Of a stretch of 64,000 bases of DNA, positions 1 to 8,173 are shown one piece after another. Both the position numbers and the translations under genes were made by a program. Source of the DNA: Candidatus Acidiferrales bacterium (lineage in GTDB: Bacteria > Acidobacteriota > Terriglobia > Acidiferrales > UBA7541); the NCBI GenBank assembly GCA_035934015.1, contig DASYYH010000011.1, positions 1-64,000 on the forward strand. The letters run 5' to 3'. The notes below the pieces were generated by a model, which was not told the origin of the DNA, did not search any database, and worked only from the letters and a program-made list of their open reading frames with translations. Position 1 is the first letter of the stretch, and each line of letters begins with the position of its first letter.

Positions 1-53
1 TTGGCCACTGCCAGCGCGATGCGAGAAAAAGGCAGGAGTCCGACTTCGGCCAT
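1..53 (-). CDS. 5' end of an unidentified protein (partial, runs off the left edge)
   Basis: On the minus strand an ATG at 53-51 is preceded by a strong ribosome binding site (AGGAGG, 6 nt upstream). It opens a frame running off the window edge, with 17 visible codons reading MAEVGLLPFSRIALAVA. The hydrophobic run after the first residues could be the start of a membrane segment or signal anchor. The product cannot be identified from this fragment. The case for a real gene rests on the ribosome binding site and the open frame. Confidence 0.5.
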   Translation of the reverse strand, partial: MAEVGLLPFSRIALAVA

Positions 54-158
54 CGCACCTCCTGCTTCGATAGCAAACAACAATGGACCAGCGCCGAATA
101 TCTCGAATTTTCATCGCCGTAGCGAGGATGTCAACAGAGCCTTTTCTTGTCTAGTCTC

Positions 159-186
159 TAACCTCCAGCCTCCAGCTTCCAGAATC
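159..186. repeat. Heptamer tandem repeat (CAGCCTC-like), four units
   Basis: Four consecutive 7-nt units read TAACCTC, CAGCCTC, CAGCTTC, CAGAATC. The array lies between the divergent partial gene at the left edge and the Nudix gene, immediately before that gene's -10 hexamer. Other 7-nt arrays with a different unit (TCACTNN/AGTGNNN) occur elsewhere in this window, also next to gene boundaries. Confidence 0.6.
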
Positions 187-190
187 CTGC

Positions 191-196
191 TATCAT
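191..196 (+). promoter_or_regulatory. Putative -10 box of a leaderless Nudix transcript
   Basis: TATCAT ends 6 nt before the GTG start of the Nudix gene, and no Shine-Dalgarno sequence lies between. A transcription start about 7 nt downstream would fall on the start codon, giving a leaderless message. No convincing -35 is seen. Confidence 0.4.
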
Positions 197-202
197 CTGG
201 CC

Positions 203-775
203 GTGCCTTCTCGCGCAAAAATTCTCTCTAGCCGCACTGTTTTCCGCGGCCCGGTCTTCGACGTCCGCCACGACCGCGTTCTCGAACCTGGTGGCATTCA
301 CGCCGAACGCGACCTCGTCGTCCACAACGGCTCCGTCGTCGTTCTTCCCGTCCTCGACAACGGCCGGATCATTCTCGTGCGCCAGTATCGTCACTCCGTC
401 GGCGATTTTCTCTGGGAACTCGTCGCCGGCCGCATCGAGCCGCGCGAATCTCCTCTGCCCGGCGCCAAGCGCGAGCTTCTCGAGGAGACCGGCTACACCG
501 CGCGCCGCTGGCAGAAAATTCTCGACGTCTATCCCACTCCCGGATTCGTCAGCGAAGGCATGGTTGTTTTCGTCGCGCGCGGCCTTCGTGCTGGCGATGC
601 CCAGCCGGAAGACGACGAACGCATCACCGTCCGCGCTTTTTCGCCTCGCGAACTCGATCGCTGGATTCGCTCGGGCAAACTCCGCGACGCCAAATCCATC
701 GCCGGCATCCTTTATTACTTTCGCTTCTGCATCGCCCATGCGAAGCCCCGCGCAAAGAAAATCCGTTCTCGCTGA
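203..775 (+). CDS. Nudix hydrolase, ADP-ribose pyrophosphatase-like
   Basis: A 190-residue cytoplasmic hydrolase of the Nudix superfamily. The Nudix box is complete: G-x5-E-x7-REL-x-EE-x-G, running from GRIEPRE to RELLEETGY at about residues 76-98. The box is preceded by the VRQYRH strand typical of ADP-ribose and ADP-sugar pyrophosphatases, which split nucleoside diphosphate sugars into AMP and a sugar phosphate. Pro-Gly near TPGFVSEG matches the usual downstream loop. The GTG start has no Shine-Dalgarno sequence but a -10 hexamer sits 6 nt upstream. The exact substrate cannot be settled from sequence. Confidence 0.88.
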   Translation: MPSRAKILSSRTVFRGPVFDVRHDRVLEPGGIHAERDLVVHNGSVVVLPVLDNGRIILVRQYRHSVGDFLWELVAGRIEPRESPLPGAKRELLEETGYTARRWQKILDVYPTPGFVSEGMVVFVARGLRAGDAQPEDDERITVRAFSPRELDRWIRSGKLRDAKSIAGILYYFRFCIAHAKPRAKKIRSR

Positions 776-793
776 CAGGCTCGCTCGCCTGTC
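774..793. repeat. Hairpin overlapping the end of the Nudix gene
   Basis: GACAGGC and GCCTGTC form a perfect 7-bp stem around a 6-nt loop, starting within the Nudix stop codon. No T-run follows, so it is not a canonical intrinsic terminator. It may protect the mRNA 3' end or be one more dispersed palindrome. Confidence 0.45.
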
Positions 794-1217
794 ATTCCGC
801 GGCTGACTTCACGTGGCAGTGACTTGATCTGTGTACAGAAGTTGGCGTTTCGCCTTTCGCAGAGGCGCCGCCTGTTTGCGGATTGGCCTTTCGTAGGGGC
901 GACCCTTGGGTCGCGCGCAGCGCGGTTGCCGTTTGTAGCGCAGATTTCACCGCCCCTCAGCCTCGCCGGATGCCGTGTTCAACGCACCTTGCCTTCCGTT
1001 GTCATTCTGAGCGCAGCGAAGAATCTCGCCTCGCGTGCTCCGTGTTTCTGCTTTTTCTGGCCACTAGAAGCCATCTCGTAAAAGGTTTTCAGGGGGTCGG
1101 AGCTTTAGCTCCGACATAAAGCGCCTGAGAAATAGGGGCTTTAGCCCCTGAAGTAAAGCGTTTGATCGCCTCTCGGTATTTATGAGATGACCTCTCGCCA
1201 CTCGCCACTGCTTTTTG
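794..1217. repeat. Intergenic patchwork of dispersed palindromic repeats
   Basis: No supportable gene in about 420 nt. The stretch is built from short palindromes: GCGACCC-tt-GGGTCGC near 900, a segment of the type GTCATTCTGAGCGCAGCGAA near 1001, a pair with the core GCTTTAGC (GTCGGAGCT-tt-AGCTCCGAC at 1096-1115 and AGGGGCT-tt-AGCCCCT at 1134-1149), and a heptamer-like TCGCCAC pair near 1195. Related pieces recur near 27.3, 30.8, 34.3, 35.2, 59.6 and 63.7 kb. I read this as repeat accumulation. Confidence 0.6.
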
Positions 1218-1230
1218 TAAACTGTTTCCC

Positions 1231-1431
1231 ATGCAAGGCGTCGTGAAGTGGTTCAACAACGCGAAGGGCTTCGGCTTCATCGGCCGCGACGACGGCGGCC
1301 CTGACGTTTTCGTGCATCACAGCAGCATCACCGGCGAAAAATTCAAAACCCTCCGCGAAGGCGACCGCGTCGAATTCGACATCGTCCCCGGCCCCAAAGG
1401 CGACCAAGCCTCCAACGTCCTCAAACTCTGA
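1231..1431 (+). CDS. Cold-shock protein (CspA family)
   Basis: A 66-residue single cold-shock domain covering the whole protein, the usual length of bacterial Csp proteins. Both nucleic-acid-binding motifs are present: RNP1 as KGFGFIG (residues 12-18) and RNP2 as VFVHHS (about 27-32). These proteins bind single-stranded RNA and DNA and loosen RNA structure. The gene stands alone downstream of a repeat-rich spacer. A -10-like TAAACT lies 7 nt before the ATG, so the transcript may lack the long 5' leader seen in enteric cold-induced csp genes. Whether it is cold-induced cannot be told. Confidence 0.95.
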   Translation: MQGVVKWFNNAKGFGFIGRDDGGPDVFVHHSSITGEKFKTLREGDRVEFDIVPGPKGDQASNVLKL

Positions 1432-1482
1432 CTGAAATTGCCTAGGATGGGTCCCTGACTCCCCTTTTCGCCTCTCCCCATC

Positions 1483-1488
1483 TATAAT
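1483..1488 (+). promoter_or_regulatory. Consensus -10 box directly before polX
   Basis: A perfect TATAAT ends 7 nt before the polX ATG. There is no Shine-Dalgarno sequence between them, so transcription probably starts at or next to the A of the ATG (leaderless). The -35 region is not recognisable. Confidence 0.5.
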
Positions 1489-1495
1489 CTCCCTC

Positions 1496-3283
1496 ATGGA
1501 AAATCGCGATATTGCCCGTATCCTCCACGAGACCGCCCTGCTCCTTGAAATCGACGGTGCCATCATCGGCCGCTATCGCAGCTACGAAAAAGCTGCCGAA
1601 CTTCTTTCGAGCATCCCCGAGCACGTCGAAGAACTCGCCAAGGATCGCGCCAAGCTCACCTCGCTTCCCGGCATCGGTGAAGGCATGGCCGATCACATCG
1701 ACGAAATCCTCGCCACTGGCGACTACAGCCTCCGCAAAAAACTCCTGAAAAAATATCCCGCTACGATCCTCGATATTCTTTCGCTTCAGGGCATCGGCCC
1801 GAAAAAAGTCGCGCTGCTCTGGAAAAAATTCAAGGCCGGTTCCGTGGAAGACGTCGCCAAACTCGCCCGCGAAGGCAAACTCCGCGACATTCCTGGCTTC
1901 GGCGAAAAAACCGAAGAGAACATTCTCAAGGCCATCGAATTCTTTCAGCGCTCCAGCGGCCGCGTCCGTCTCGACGTCGCCACCAACACCGCCGCCGAAG
2001 TCGCCGAGTACATCCGCAAACTCGGCGGCAAAATCGAATCTGTCACGCCCGCCGGCTCGCTTCGCCGCGGCAAAGAAACCATCGGCGATCTCGATTTCCT
2101 CGTCATTCCCGCCGGCCGTCCCTCGCAGAAGGCCATCGACGCCATCTTCGATCACATTTTGAAATTTCCTCCCATTCAGCAGGTTCTCGCGCACGGCGAA
2201 AATAAAATCAGCTTCTTGCTCACCAACGGCATGCAAGTCGACGTCCGCGCTATCGCTGAGGAAAGCCACGGTGCCGCGCTCCTCTATTTCACCGGCTCGA
2301 AGGAGCATAACGTCGCTCTCCGCGGCCGCGCCAACGCCATGGGCTACACGCTCAACGAATACGCGCTCAGCACGCTCAAAGCCGAGCGCCACGTCGCCAG
2401 CAAAACAGAAGCGGAAATCTACGCCAAGCTCAAGCTGCCTTACATCGAGCCCGAGCTGCGCGAAAACACCGGCGAAATCGAAGTCGCAGAAAAAGGCACG
2501 CTTCCCAAACTCGTCACTCTCGACGATATTCGCGGCGACCTGCAAATGCACACCACCGCTTCCGACGGCCACAATTCCATCGAGGAAATGGCCGAAGCCG
2601 CCCGCGACCTCGGCTACGAATACATCGCTCTCACCGACCATTCCAAAGCCGTCACCGTCGCCAACGGCCTCGACGAAAAGCGCACGCTCGCGCAAATCAA
2701 AAAAATCCGCGAAGCCGAAAAACGCGTCGGCGGCATTCGCCTTTTTGCCAGCAGCGAAGTGGACATTCTCAAGGACGGCTCGCTCGATCTCCACGACGAA
2801 GTCCTCGCCGAGCTCGACATCGTTCTCGTTTCCATTCACTCCTATATGAATCTCGAACGCGCCGAAATGACCGACCGCATCCTCGCCGCCGTCGAAAATC
2901 CCTATACGCAGATCCTCGCGCACCCCACTGGCCGCCTCATCCTTAAGCGCGAACCGTATGACTACGACATCGAAAAAGTCCTCGACGCCTGCCGGAAGCG
3001 CGGTGTCGTCGTCGAATGCAACGCCGCTCCTGAGCGTCTCGATTTTCGCGACGCCAATCTGCGCCTCGCCAAGCAGCGCGGCGTCAAGGTTGTCATCTCC
3101 ACCGACGCGCACTCCACCGCGCATTTCGATCTCATGAAATATGGCGTCCAGACTGCTCGTCGTGGCTGGCTCGAGGCTCACGACGTCGTGAACACCTTCC
3201 CGCTCAAAAAATTCCTCGCCGCCTTGCGCCCCAAACCGCACGACGCCCGCGCTCAGGCCGCCGCAAAAAGCAAATCTGCCTGA
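1496..3283 (+). CDS. polX: DNA polymerase X with PHP domain
   Basis: A family X DNA polymerase of 595 residues, close to the usual 570-580 of bacterial PolX. N-terminal helix-hairpin-helix motifs are visible at LPGIGEGM, LQGIGPKK and IPGFGEKT (about residues 57-135). The nucleotidyltransferase palm shows GSLRRGKETIGDLDFLV (about 187-203) with the paired catalytic aspartates in DLD and a third in QVDVRAI. The C-terminal PHP domain starts at DLQMHTTASDG (about 347) and keeps ALTDHS, SEVDIL, SIHSYM, HPTGR and STDAHS metal-site motifs. Known members fill short gaps in base-excision repair, with PHP 3'-5' exonuclease activity. The gene appears monocistronic. A start at 1496 is favoured by the adjacent TATAAT. 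Confidence 0.95.
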   Translation: MENRDIARILHETALLLEIDGAIIGRYRSYEKAAELLSSIPEHVEELAKDRAKLTSLPGIGEGMADHIDEILATGDYSLRKKLLKKYPATILDILSLQGIGPKKVALLWKKFKAGSVEDVAKLAREGKLRDIPGFGEKTEENILKAIEFFQRSSGRVRLDVATNTAAEVAEYIRKLGGKIESVTPAGSLRRGKETIGDLDFLVIPAGRPSQKAIDAIFDHILKFPPIQQVLAHGENKISFLLTNGMQVDVRAIAEESHGAALLYFTGSKEHNVALRGRANAMGYTLNEYALSTLKAERHVASKTEAEIYAKLKLPYIEPELRENTGEIEVAEKGTLPKLVTLDDIRGDLQMHTTASDGHNSIEEMAEAARDLGYEYIALTDHSKAVTVANGLDEKRTLAQIKKIREAEKRVGGIRLFASSEVDILKDGSLDLHDEVLAELDIVLVSIHSYMNLERAEMTDRILAAVENPYTQILAHPTGRLILKREPYDYDIEKVLDACRKRGVVVECNAAPERLDFRDANLRLAKQRGVKVVISTDAHSTAHFDLMKYGVQTARRGWLEAHDVVNTFPLKKFLAALRPKPHDARAQAAAKSKSA

Positions 3284-3426
3284 AATTCGGAGCGAAATAG
3301 CTCGCTGACATCCTCACTCTTTTCCTGCAAACGATTTTGTTGATTTCGCAACAAGCCTCTGCTACATATACCCGCACGAATTCTTCCCAAGGCAGCTTAC
3401 TTGACGTAAAAGAAGGCAGAGGTGCC

Positions 3427-4083
3427 ATGGCCACACCAGCCGCGACCACGGGCCCACGGAGTCGTTTAATTCAAGCCAAGCACGTGATGTTTATCGTGTT
3501 CGTCGCGATGATCGTCATTGTTTGGATCACGCGAGATCGTTTCTTGCTCCAGGCGAATTCGTTCTTGCGCCAGCGATACTCGCCGATTGCGCCACTGATG
3601 TTTCTGCACGGCGTTCCCGGCGCCATCGCTCTTTTCCTGGGTATCTTTCAGTTTTCCAGCCGACTGCGAACGCGCTTCCTCACGCTGCATCGCGCCATGG
3701 GGCGGATTTACGTTGCCTGCGTTGCGCTTGCTGCTCCAGTTGCCATCGTCGTTTCCACCAGGCTGCCGATTCCCACGCTGCTGATGGCCTCAGTGATTCA
3801 GGCCAGCGGCTGGATTCTCACCACCGGCACGGCGCTCTACTGTGTGCGCACCGGAAGAATCAGTCAGCATCGCGAATGGATGATTCGCAGCTATCCGTTC
3901 GCCGCCGTATTTGTCGTCGTCCGCGTAATTATTGCCATTCCGGCCGTCGCGGCTGCGGGAATGCTCGGCCTGGCCGAGGTGGTTTGGAGCACGATCGCCG
4001 TCGCATGCTTCCTGCCGTCTTTTGTGATTGCATGGCAGCATCTCGCAGCCAGCCGCCGGCCGCAAAAAGCACGCGCTGCCTAA
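3427..4083 (+). CDS. DUF2306-type integral membrane protein
   Basis: A predicted polytopic inner-membrane protein of about 218 residues. Hydrophobic segments are clear at VMFIVFVAMIVIVWI, LMFLHGVPGAIALFLGI, IYVACVALAAPVAIVV, the WILTTGTALYC region, AAVFVVVRVIIAI and STIAVACFLPSFVIAW. The pairs LHGVPGA, LHRAMGR and QHREWMIRS are characteristic of the DUF2306 family, in which conserved histidines are common. The ATG at 3427 is chosen because GGCAGAGG precedes it and upstream codons look non-coding. Function is unknown, and no operon partner is apparent. Confidence 0.75.
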   Translation: MATPAATTGPRSRLIQAKHVMFIVFVAMIVIVWITRDRFLLQANSFLRQRYSPIAPLMFLHGVPGAIALFLGIFQFSSRLRTRFLTLHRAMGRIYVACVALAAPVAIVVSTRLPIPTLLMASVIQASGWILTTGTALYCVRTGRISQHREWMIRSYPFAAVFVVVRVIIAIPAVAAAGMLGLAEVVWSTIAVACFLPSFVIAWQHLAASRRPQKARAA

Positions 4084-4230
4084 CTGGTTTTTGAAAGACG
4101 ACATGAGCCTTCTGGGCTCGCGGCTTTTGATCGCGACCTGGACGCCCGGCTTCACGCTCCCGCACTTCCCGTAGCAAACCGCTGAACTTTTTCGCTACCA
4201 TCTGCGTACTAGTGTGTGACGGGAGGGACT

Positions 4231-5139
4231 ATGCGGAAATTTCGCTTGTCTATTTGCGGCATTGCCACAGCGCTGAGCTTTGTCGCGCTGGCCATGGCCT
4301 CATCGGTCCACGCCACAGAAGGGCTCCCAGGTCCGCGGCAAGCGCAGCCCGGGGGAACAAACTGGTCGAAGACCTACAAATTCTCGGGCCGTCCAAATCT
4401 CCGCGTCACGACAAATGACGGCCACGTCGACCTGTACGCTTCCACCGACGGCCAAATCGACGCTCACGTCACCACGCGCGGCTGGACCATCGGCGACCGC
4501 GGCGTCAAAATCACCGAAAGCCAGTCCGGCAACGACATCAACATCGACGTCCACGTCCCCACCATGCATTTCTTTTTTGGCTGGAACGACCGCTCCGTGC
4601 GCATCGAACTTCGCGTTCCTCATGAAGCCGATTTCGACGTCGAAACCGGCGACGGCAGCGTCACCTCGCAGCCATTTCACGGCCAGCTCCGCATCTCCAC
4701 CGGCGACGGCAACATTGACGCCAATGGCCTCAAGGGTGAGCTCCGCCTTCATTCCGGCGATGGCCGCATCACCGCCAGCGATCTCGATGGCTCGCTTCGC
4801 GCCGATTCTGGAGATGGCCACATCGAAGTTCACGGCCGTTTCGATGTGCTTAATCTCGAATCCGGCGACGGCGCCGTCGTTGTCGAAGCCGCTTCCGGCT
4901 CGAAAATTTCATCCGATTGGTCGCTACGCTCCGGCGACGGCAGTATCACCCTGCGTCTCCCCGATGGATTGAACGCCGATCTCGACGCGCACACCGGCGA
5001 CGGCCACATCAGTCTCGACTTTCCCGTCACCGTTCAGGGTTCGATTTCCGGCTCGACGATTCGCGGCAAAATCGGCGCTGGCGGCCCGCCGCTGATGATT
5101 CGCACTGGCGACGGCTCGATTCATATCGAGAAAATTTAA
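4231..5139 (+). CDS. Secreted DUF4097-like beta-strand repeat protein (GDG type)
   Basis: A predicted exported protein of about 302 residues. A signal peptide (basic start, then IATALSFVALAMASSVHA) precedes a domain of short beta-strands typical of DUF4097 or GIN-type adhesins. The motif [T/S]GDG recurs eight times at roughly 20-30 residue steps, each ending a strand (for example VETGDGSV, ISTGDGNI, LHSGDGRI, AHTGDGHI). This suggests a regular right-handed beta-solenoid with Asp-Gly turns. ATG 4231 has GGGAGG upstream. The next gene is a paralogue with the same plan in which GDG is replaced by GFG, and the two probably form an operon. Role unknown; cell-envelope adhesion or scaffolding is inference. 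Confidence 0.75.
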   Translation: MRKFRLSICGIATALSFVALAMASSVHATEGLPGPRQAQPGGTNWSKTYKFSGRPNLRVTTNDGHVDLYASTDGQIDAHVTTRGWTIGDRGVKITESQSGNDINIDVHVPTMHFFFGWNDRSVRIELRVPHEADFDVETGDGSVTSQPFHGQLRISTGDGNIDANGLKGELRLHSGDGRITASDLDGSLRADSGDGHIEVHGRFDVLNLESGDGAVVVEAASGSKISSDWSLRSGDGSITLRLPDGLNADLDAHTGDGHISLDFPVTVQGSISGSTIRGKIGAGGPPLMIRTGDGSIHIEKI

Positions 5140-5214
5140 TTTTGGTCTGGGCAGAAACCGAGTCGCGGGACTCATCATTTTTGGTTTTTCTGATTTGCTG
5201 GCCAGGAGGTTCTC

Positions 5215-6036
5215 ATGCGTAAAGCGGCTCTTCTCTTCGGAATATTTTATTTCGCTGCGCTCGTCTCAGCCGTTCGTCCCGCTGCCGCCGATTCGCAATC
5301 CGATCACGAATGGTCCAAGACCTGGACCGTCTCCGCTTCCACGGAATTCCATCTCATCGCCGACCGCGGCAGCGTCCACGTTACGCAGGGCCCTGCCAAT
5401 TCCGTTCGCGCTGTCGTCACCACGGAAGGCTGGCGCATCGACTCTTCCGAAGTATCTATTTCCGATTCTCAGGATTCTCAACGCCTCGACCTGCGCGTCC
5501 GCACGCCGAATGAAGACCATTCTCTCTTCCATTGGCACACCGACAGAGTTCAAATCAATCTGCAAGTTCCCACCGGCTCGCATCTCGACCTCGAAACCGG
5601 TTTCGGCGATTTCTTCGCCGACCCGCTCGAGGCCGAGCTTCGCGTCAGCACCGGTTTCGGTGGTATTCACCTTGCTGGTTATCAGGGCAGCCTTCACGCG
5701 GATACGGGCTTCGGCGACATGACCGTCGAAGGTCATTTCAATGCCCTCGTACTGAAGACTGGTTTCGGCCATATCCACGCTCGGGCCGACTCCGGCTCGC
5801 GCATCTCCGACGACTGGCGGCTTTCCTCTGGCTTCGGTGACGTCAGCCTCGGTCTGCCCGACGGCCTCAATGCCTATCTCGATGCTCACACCGGCATGGG
5901 CCGCGTCTCTTCCGACTTCCCCATCGCCATCACCCGATCCGTCGAGCATTCTTCCCTGCGCGGTCGCATCGGCTCCGGTGGCCCCGACATCACCATTGAG
6001 ACCGGCTTCGGCTCCGTTCGCCTCGACCACACGTAG
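5215..6036 (+). CDS. Secreted DUF4097-like beta-strand repeat protein (GFG type)
   Basis: A 273-residue paralogue of the preceding gene, 75 nt downstream, with its own AGGAGG ribosome binding site. A signal peptide (LLFGIFYFAALVSAVRPAAA) leads into the same repeat solenoid. The turn motif is TGFG instead of TGDG: LETGFGDF, VSTGFGGI, ADTGFGDM, LKTGFGHI, LSSGFGDV, AHTGMGRV, IETGFGSV. Segments such as LPDGLNAYLDAHTGMG and SLRGRIGSGGP align directly with LPDGLNADLDAHTGDG and TIRGKIGAGGP upstream, so this is a tandem duplication followed by coordinated change of the turn residue. Function unknown. Confidence 0.75.
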   Translation: MRKAALLFGIFYFAALVSAVRPAAADSQSDHEWSKTWTVSASTEFHLIADRGSVHVTQGPANSVRAVVTTEGWRIDSSEVSISDSQDSQRLDLRVRTPNEDHSLFHWHTDRVQINLQVPTGSHLDLETGFGDFFADPLEAELRVSTGFGGIHLAGYQGSLHADTGFGDMTVEGHFNALVLKTGFGHIHARADSGSRISDDWRLSSGFGDVSLGLPDGLNAYLDAHTGMGRVSSDFPIAITRSVEHSSLRGRIGSGGPDITIETGFGSVRLDHT

Positions 6037-6060
6037 ATTCCAGACAAGCAGTCGCCATCG

Positions 6061-7536
6061 TCAGCCCACAATTGCTTCCCGCAATTTTCGCACCGCTCCA
6101 GGTATCTGCTCCGTAGATGTGCTGCCGAAACCCACAATAAATCCTTGCCGCTTGGCCTTGCCAAAATAAAGCCGTGAGAGCGGCACCAGCGCAATTCCCC
6201 GCGTCGCAGCGCGCTCCGCGACTTCTCGATCCGAAATTCCCTTCACCATCATGCAGAAGTGCATCCCCGCCTCCGCTCCTCCGATTTCCACGCGCGATCC
6301 CAGCTCCCCCTGTAAGCACTGGATCAAAAGGCCTCGCCGCTCCGCATAGACCGCGCGCATCCGCCGGATGTGCCGCGAAAAATGCCCCTCGCGAAGGAAA
6401 TCAGCCAGCACCGCTTGAGGAAACGTCGCCGGCCCAATGTCCATCGCAAACCGCACCGCAAGAAATCTCTCCACAAGGTCTTCCGGCGCCACCACGTATC
6501 CCAGCCGCAACGACGGAAAGAGAACCTTGCTGAATGTCCCGATGTACACCACGCGCGAATTGCGATCCAATCCCTGCAGCGACGTCACCGGCATGCTTTC
6601 ATAGCGGTACTCGCTGTCGTAATCATCCTCGATGATCCACGACCCATTGCTCTCCGCCCAATCCAGCAATTGCAGCCGCCGCGACGCGCTCATCGTCACG
6701 CCCAGCGGGTATTGATGCGAGGGTGTCACCAGCGCCGCGCGCGCTTTGCGGCATCGTTTCACGCCCATGCCGACGTTCAAGCCTTCACCATCCACGGAAA
6801 CCGGCACAATCTTGCAGCCGCTGAACTCGAACACTCTGCGCGCATACATATATCCCGGCTCTTCCATCCATACGCGGTTCCCCGCATCGAGCAGCACTCG
6901 CGCCGTTATCGCCAGCCCTTGCTGCGAACCGGTGACCATCAGGATCTGTCCGGGTTCGCAGCGCACGCCCCGCGCGGTCCTCAAGTGCGCGGCAATCGCC
7001 TCGCGCAGTTCTCGTAATCCCATCGGATCGCCGTAATCGAGCCTTCCCGCGTCGGCCCGTCGCGCGTGCCGCGTCACCAGTCTGTTCCATGTCCGCAATG
7101 GAAAATACTCAGCAGCGATCTGGCTGGCGAGAAACGGTCCCACGCTTCGCCGCGTGAAGATAGGATCCATCGCGGGGAGTTTCGCGCATCGTCTCGACGC
7201 TGCTCTGCGCGCGGGCGCTATCATGGCCGGTGTCTCTGGCCTCCCGTGCCCCGCGCCGCTTCTTTCCGGCAAAGATCTCGAAACCACTGTGCCCGAGCCC
7301 ACTCGACTCTCGAAATATCCTTCCGCCAGCAGTTGCGCGTAGGCATTCAGCACCGGAATCCGAGAGACTCCCAGCTCTGCGGCCTGCACGCGGCTCGACG
7401 GCACCCGTTGCCCCGCCCGCAAATTCCCTTCCAGGATGGCCTTGCGATACGCGTCATACACTTGCCTGTACAGCGACTTGGGCGCCTTTCGCGTGACCGC
7501 AAGGATCGGCGAAATGATCGAAGGGACTCTCTTCAT
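6061..7536 (-). CDS. MocR/PdxR-type GntR regulator with aminotransferase domain
   Basis: A 491-residue chimeric regulator. The N-terminal GntR winged helix covers about residues 15-90 (LYRQVYDAYRKAILEG, VPSSRVQAAELGVSR, LLAEGYFESRVGSGT). A linker leads to a fold-type I aminotransferase-like domain. The PLP lysine is in GTFSKVLFPSLRLGY at about residue 335, and SHQYPLGVTMS and DYDSEYR are typical. Family members (PdxR, GabR, TauR) sense PLP and control vitamin B6, GABA or taurine genes. No such target is adjacent: the divergent neighbour encodes a Cys-rich secreted protein. A TTGACG/TATGAT promoter lies just upstream. Confidence 0.9.
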   Translation of the reverse strand: MKRVPSIISPILAVTRKAPKSLYRQVYDAYRKAILEGNLRAGQRVPSSRVQAAELGVSRIPVLNAYAQLLAEGYFESRVGSGTVVSRSLPERSGAGHGRPETPAMIAPARRAASRRCAKLPAMDPIFTRRSVGPFLASQIAAEYFPLRTWNRLVTRHARRADAGRLDYGDPMGLRELREAIAAHLRTARGVRCEPGQILMVTGSQQGLAITARVLLDAGNRVWMEEPGYMYARRVFEFSGCKIVPVSVDGEGLNVGMGVKRCRKARAALVTPSHQYPLGVTMSASRRLQLLDWAESNGSWIIEDDYDSEYRYESMPVTSLQGLDRNSRVVYIGTFSKVLFPSLRLGYVVAPEDLVERFLAVRFAMDIGPATFPQAVLADFLREGHFSRHIRRMRAVYAERRGLLIQCLQGELGSRVEIGGAEAGMHFCMMVKGISDREVAERAATRGIALVPLSRLYFGKAKRQGFIVGFGSTSTEQIPGAVRKLREAIVG

Positions 7537-7545
7537 TTTCGCGAA

Positions 7546-7575
7546 ATCATAATGGCTATATCAAAATAGCGTCAA
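7546..7575 (-). promoter_or_regulatory. Promoter of the MocR-type regulator
   Basis: On the minus strand, TTGACG (7575-7570) and TATGAT (7551-7546) are separated by 18 nt. The -10 ends 9 nt before the ATG at 7536, leaving almost no leader and no Shine-Dalgarno sequence. The spacer is AT-rich, and a short inverted repeat (GATAT-tgc-ATATC, about 7579-7591) sits just upstream of the -35. It could be an autoregulatory site. Confidence 0.55.
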
Positions 7576-7692
7576 GTGGATATTGCATATCACCGGTTTC
7601 TCCGGCAACCTCCTCGCCGTACGCTCCGGCTCGATCGGCTCGCTGCCATTTTCTCCGATCTGCCTTCCCCGGCCGGAGCGAGGAGGAGTCTC

Positions 7693-7989
7693 ATGCGCAA
7701 CATTCTTCGAGGCAAGCTCAAGGCGGCCATCGTGGCCCTCGCCCTGCTCGCCTCTCTCGCTGTCATTCCCGTGAGCATCGGGGCGCAGGATCAGTCGATG
7801 AACGACATGAAGCCGAAAGGCAAAGTCGTTTACGTCTGCGCCTGCCTGAAGAACAAATCTTGCTCCTGTATGACCGAGGCCAAGACCGAAGGTCCGTGCT
7901 CCTGCGGAACCGAAGGCGGGCCACCCATGAAGGCAGTGCCGAAGGATAGCGATTGGGCCAAGGCGAATCGCGACGCGCTTGCCCACTGA
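7693..7989 (+). CDS. Small secreted protein with three CxC pairs
   Basis: A 98-residue protein with a GGAGGAG ribosome binding site and an N-terminal signal peptide (KLKAAIVALALLASLAVIPV, cleavage probably near GAQD). The mature part carries six cysteines arranged as three CxC pairs (VCACLKNK, SCSCMTEA, PCSCGTEG) within about 23 residues. After them comes a short charged tail ending in DWAKANRDALAH. The spacing suggests metal binding, as in metallothionein-like or copper/zinc-carrying periplasmic proteins, but I recognise no named family. It stands alone, divergent from the MocR gene. Confidence 0.65.
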   Translation: MRNILRGKLKAAIVALALLASLAVIPVSIGAQDQSMNDMKPKGKVVYVCACLKNKSCSCMTEAKTEGPCSCGTEGGPPMKAVPKDSDWAKANRDALAH

Positions 7990-8145
7990 GCTTTAGTTAT
8001 TCGGCGTGACTTTCTCGCGGAGTTCGCAAATGGCGGCCATCGTCGCGGCCATTTGGTCGTCGCAGGTTTTCTCTGTCAATGCCTTCCACTTTCCGGTTGT
8101 AGGCCAGTTTGAATTTTCTTGATCGTGACACAAAAAAAGGGGCCT

Positions 8146-8173
8146 CCCAGGTCGGCGGCTAGCCGAGCCTGGG
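8146..8173. repeat. Bulged hairpin next to an A-tract
   Basis: CCCAGGTCGGC pairs with GCCGAGCCTGGG with one bulged G and a 5-nt loop. On its left is a run of seven A, so read on the minus strand the hairpin is followed after about eight bases by a T7 run, loosely terminator-like. No convincing minus-strand gene ends here. The surrounding 7990-8284 stretch holds nothing else I can support. Confidence 0.35.

Noticed and set aside
1442-3241. A 599-codon open frame antisense to polX
   Set aside because: It lies entirely within polX, whose domains are unmistakable. GC-rich codon bias produces long antisense frames, and no motif or ribosome binding site was seen.
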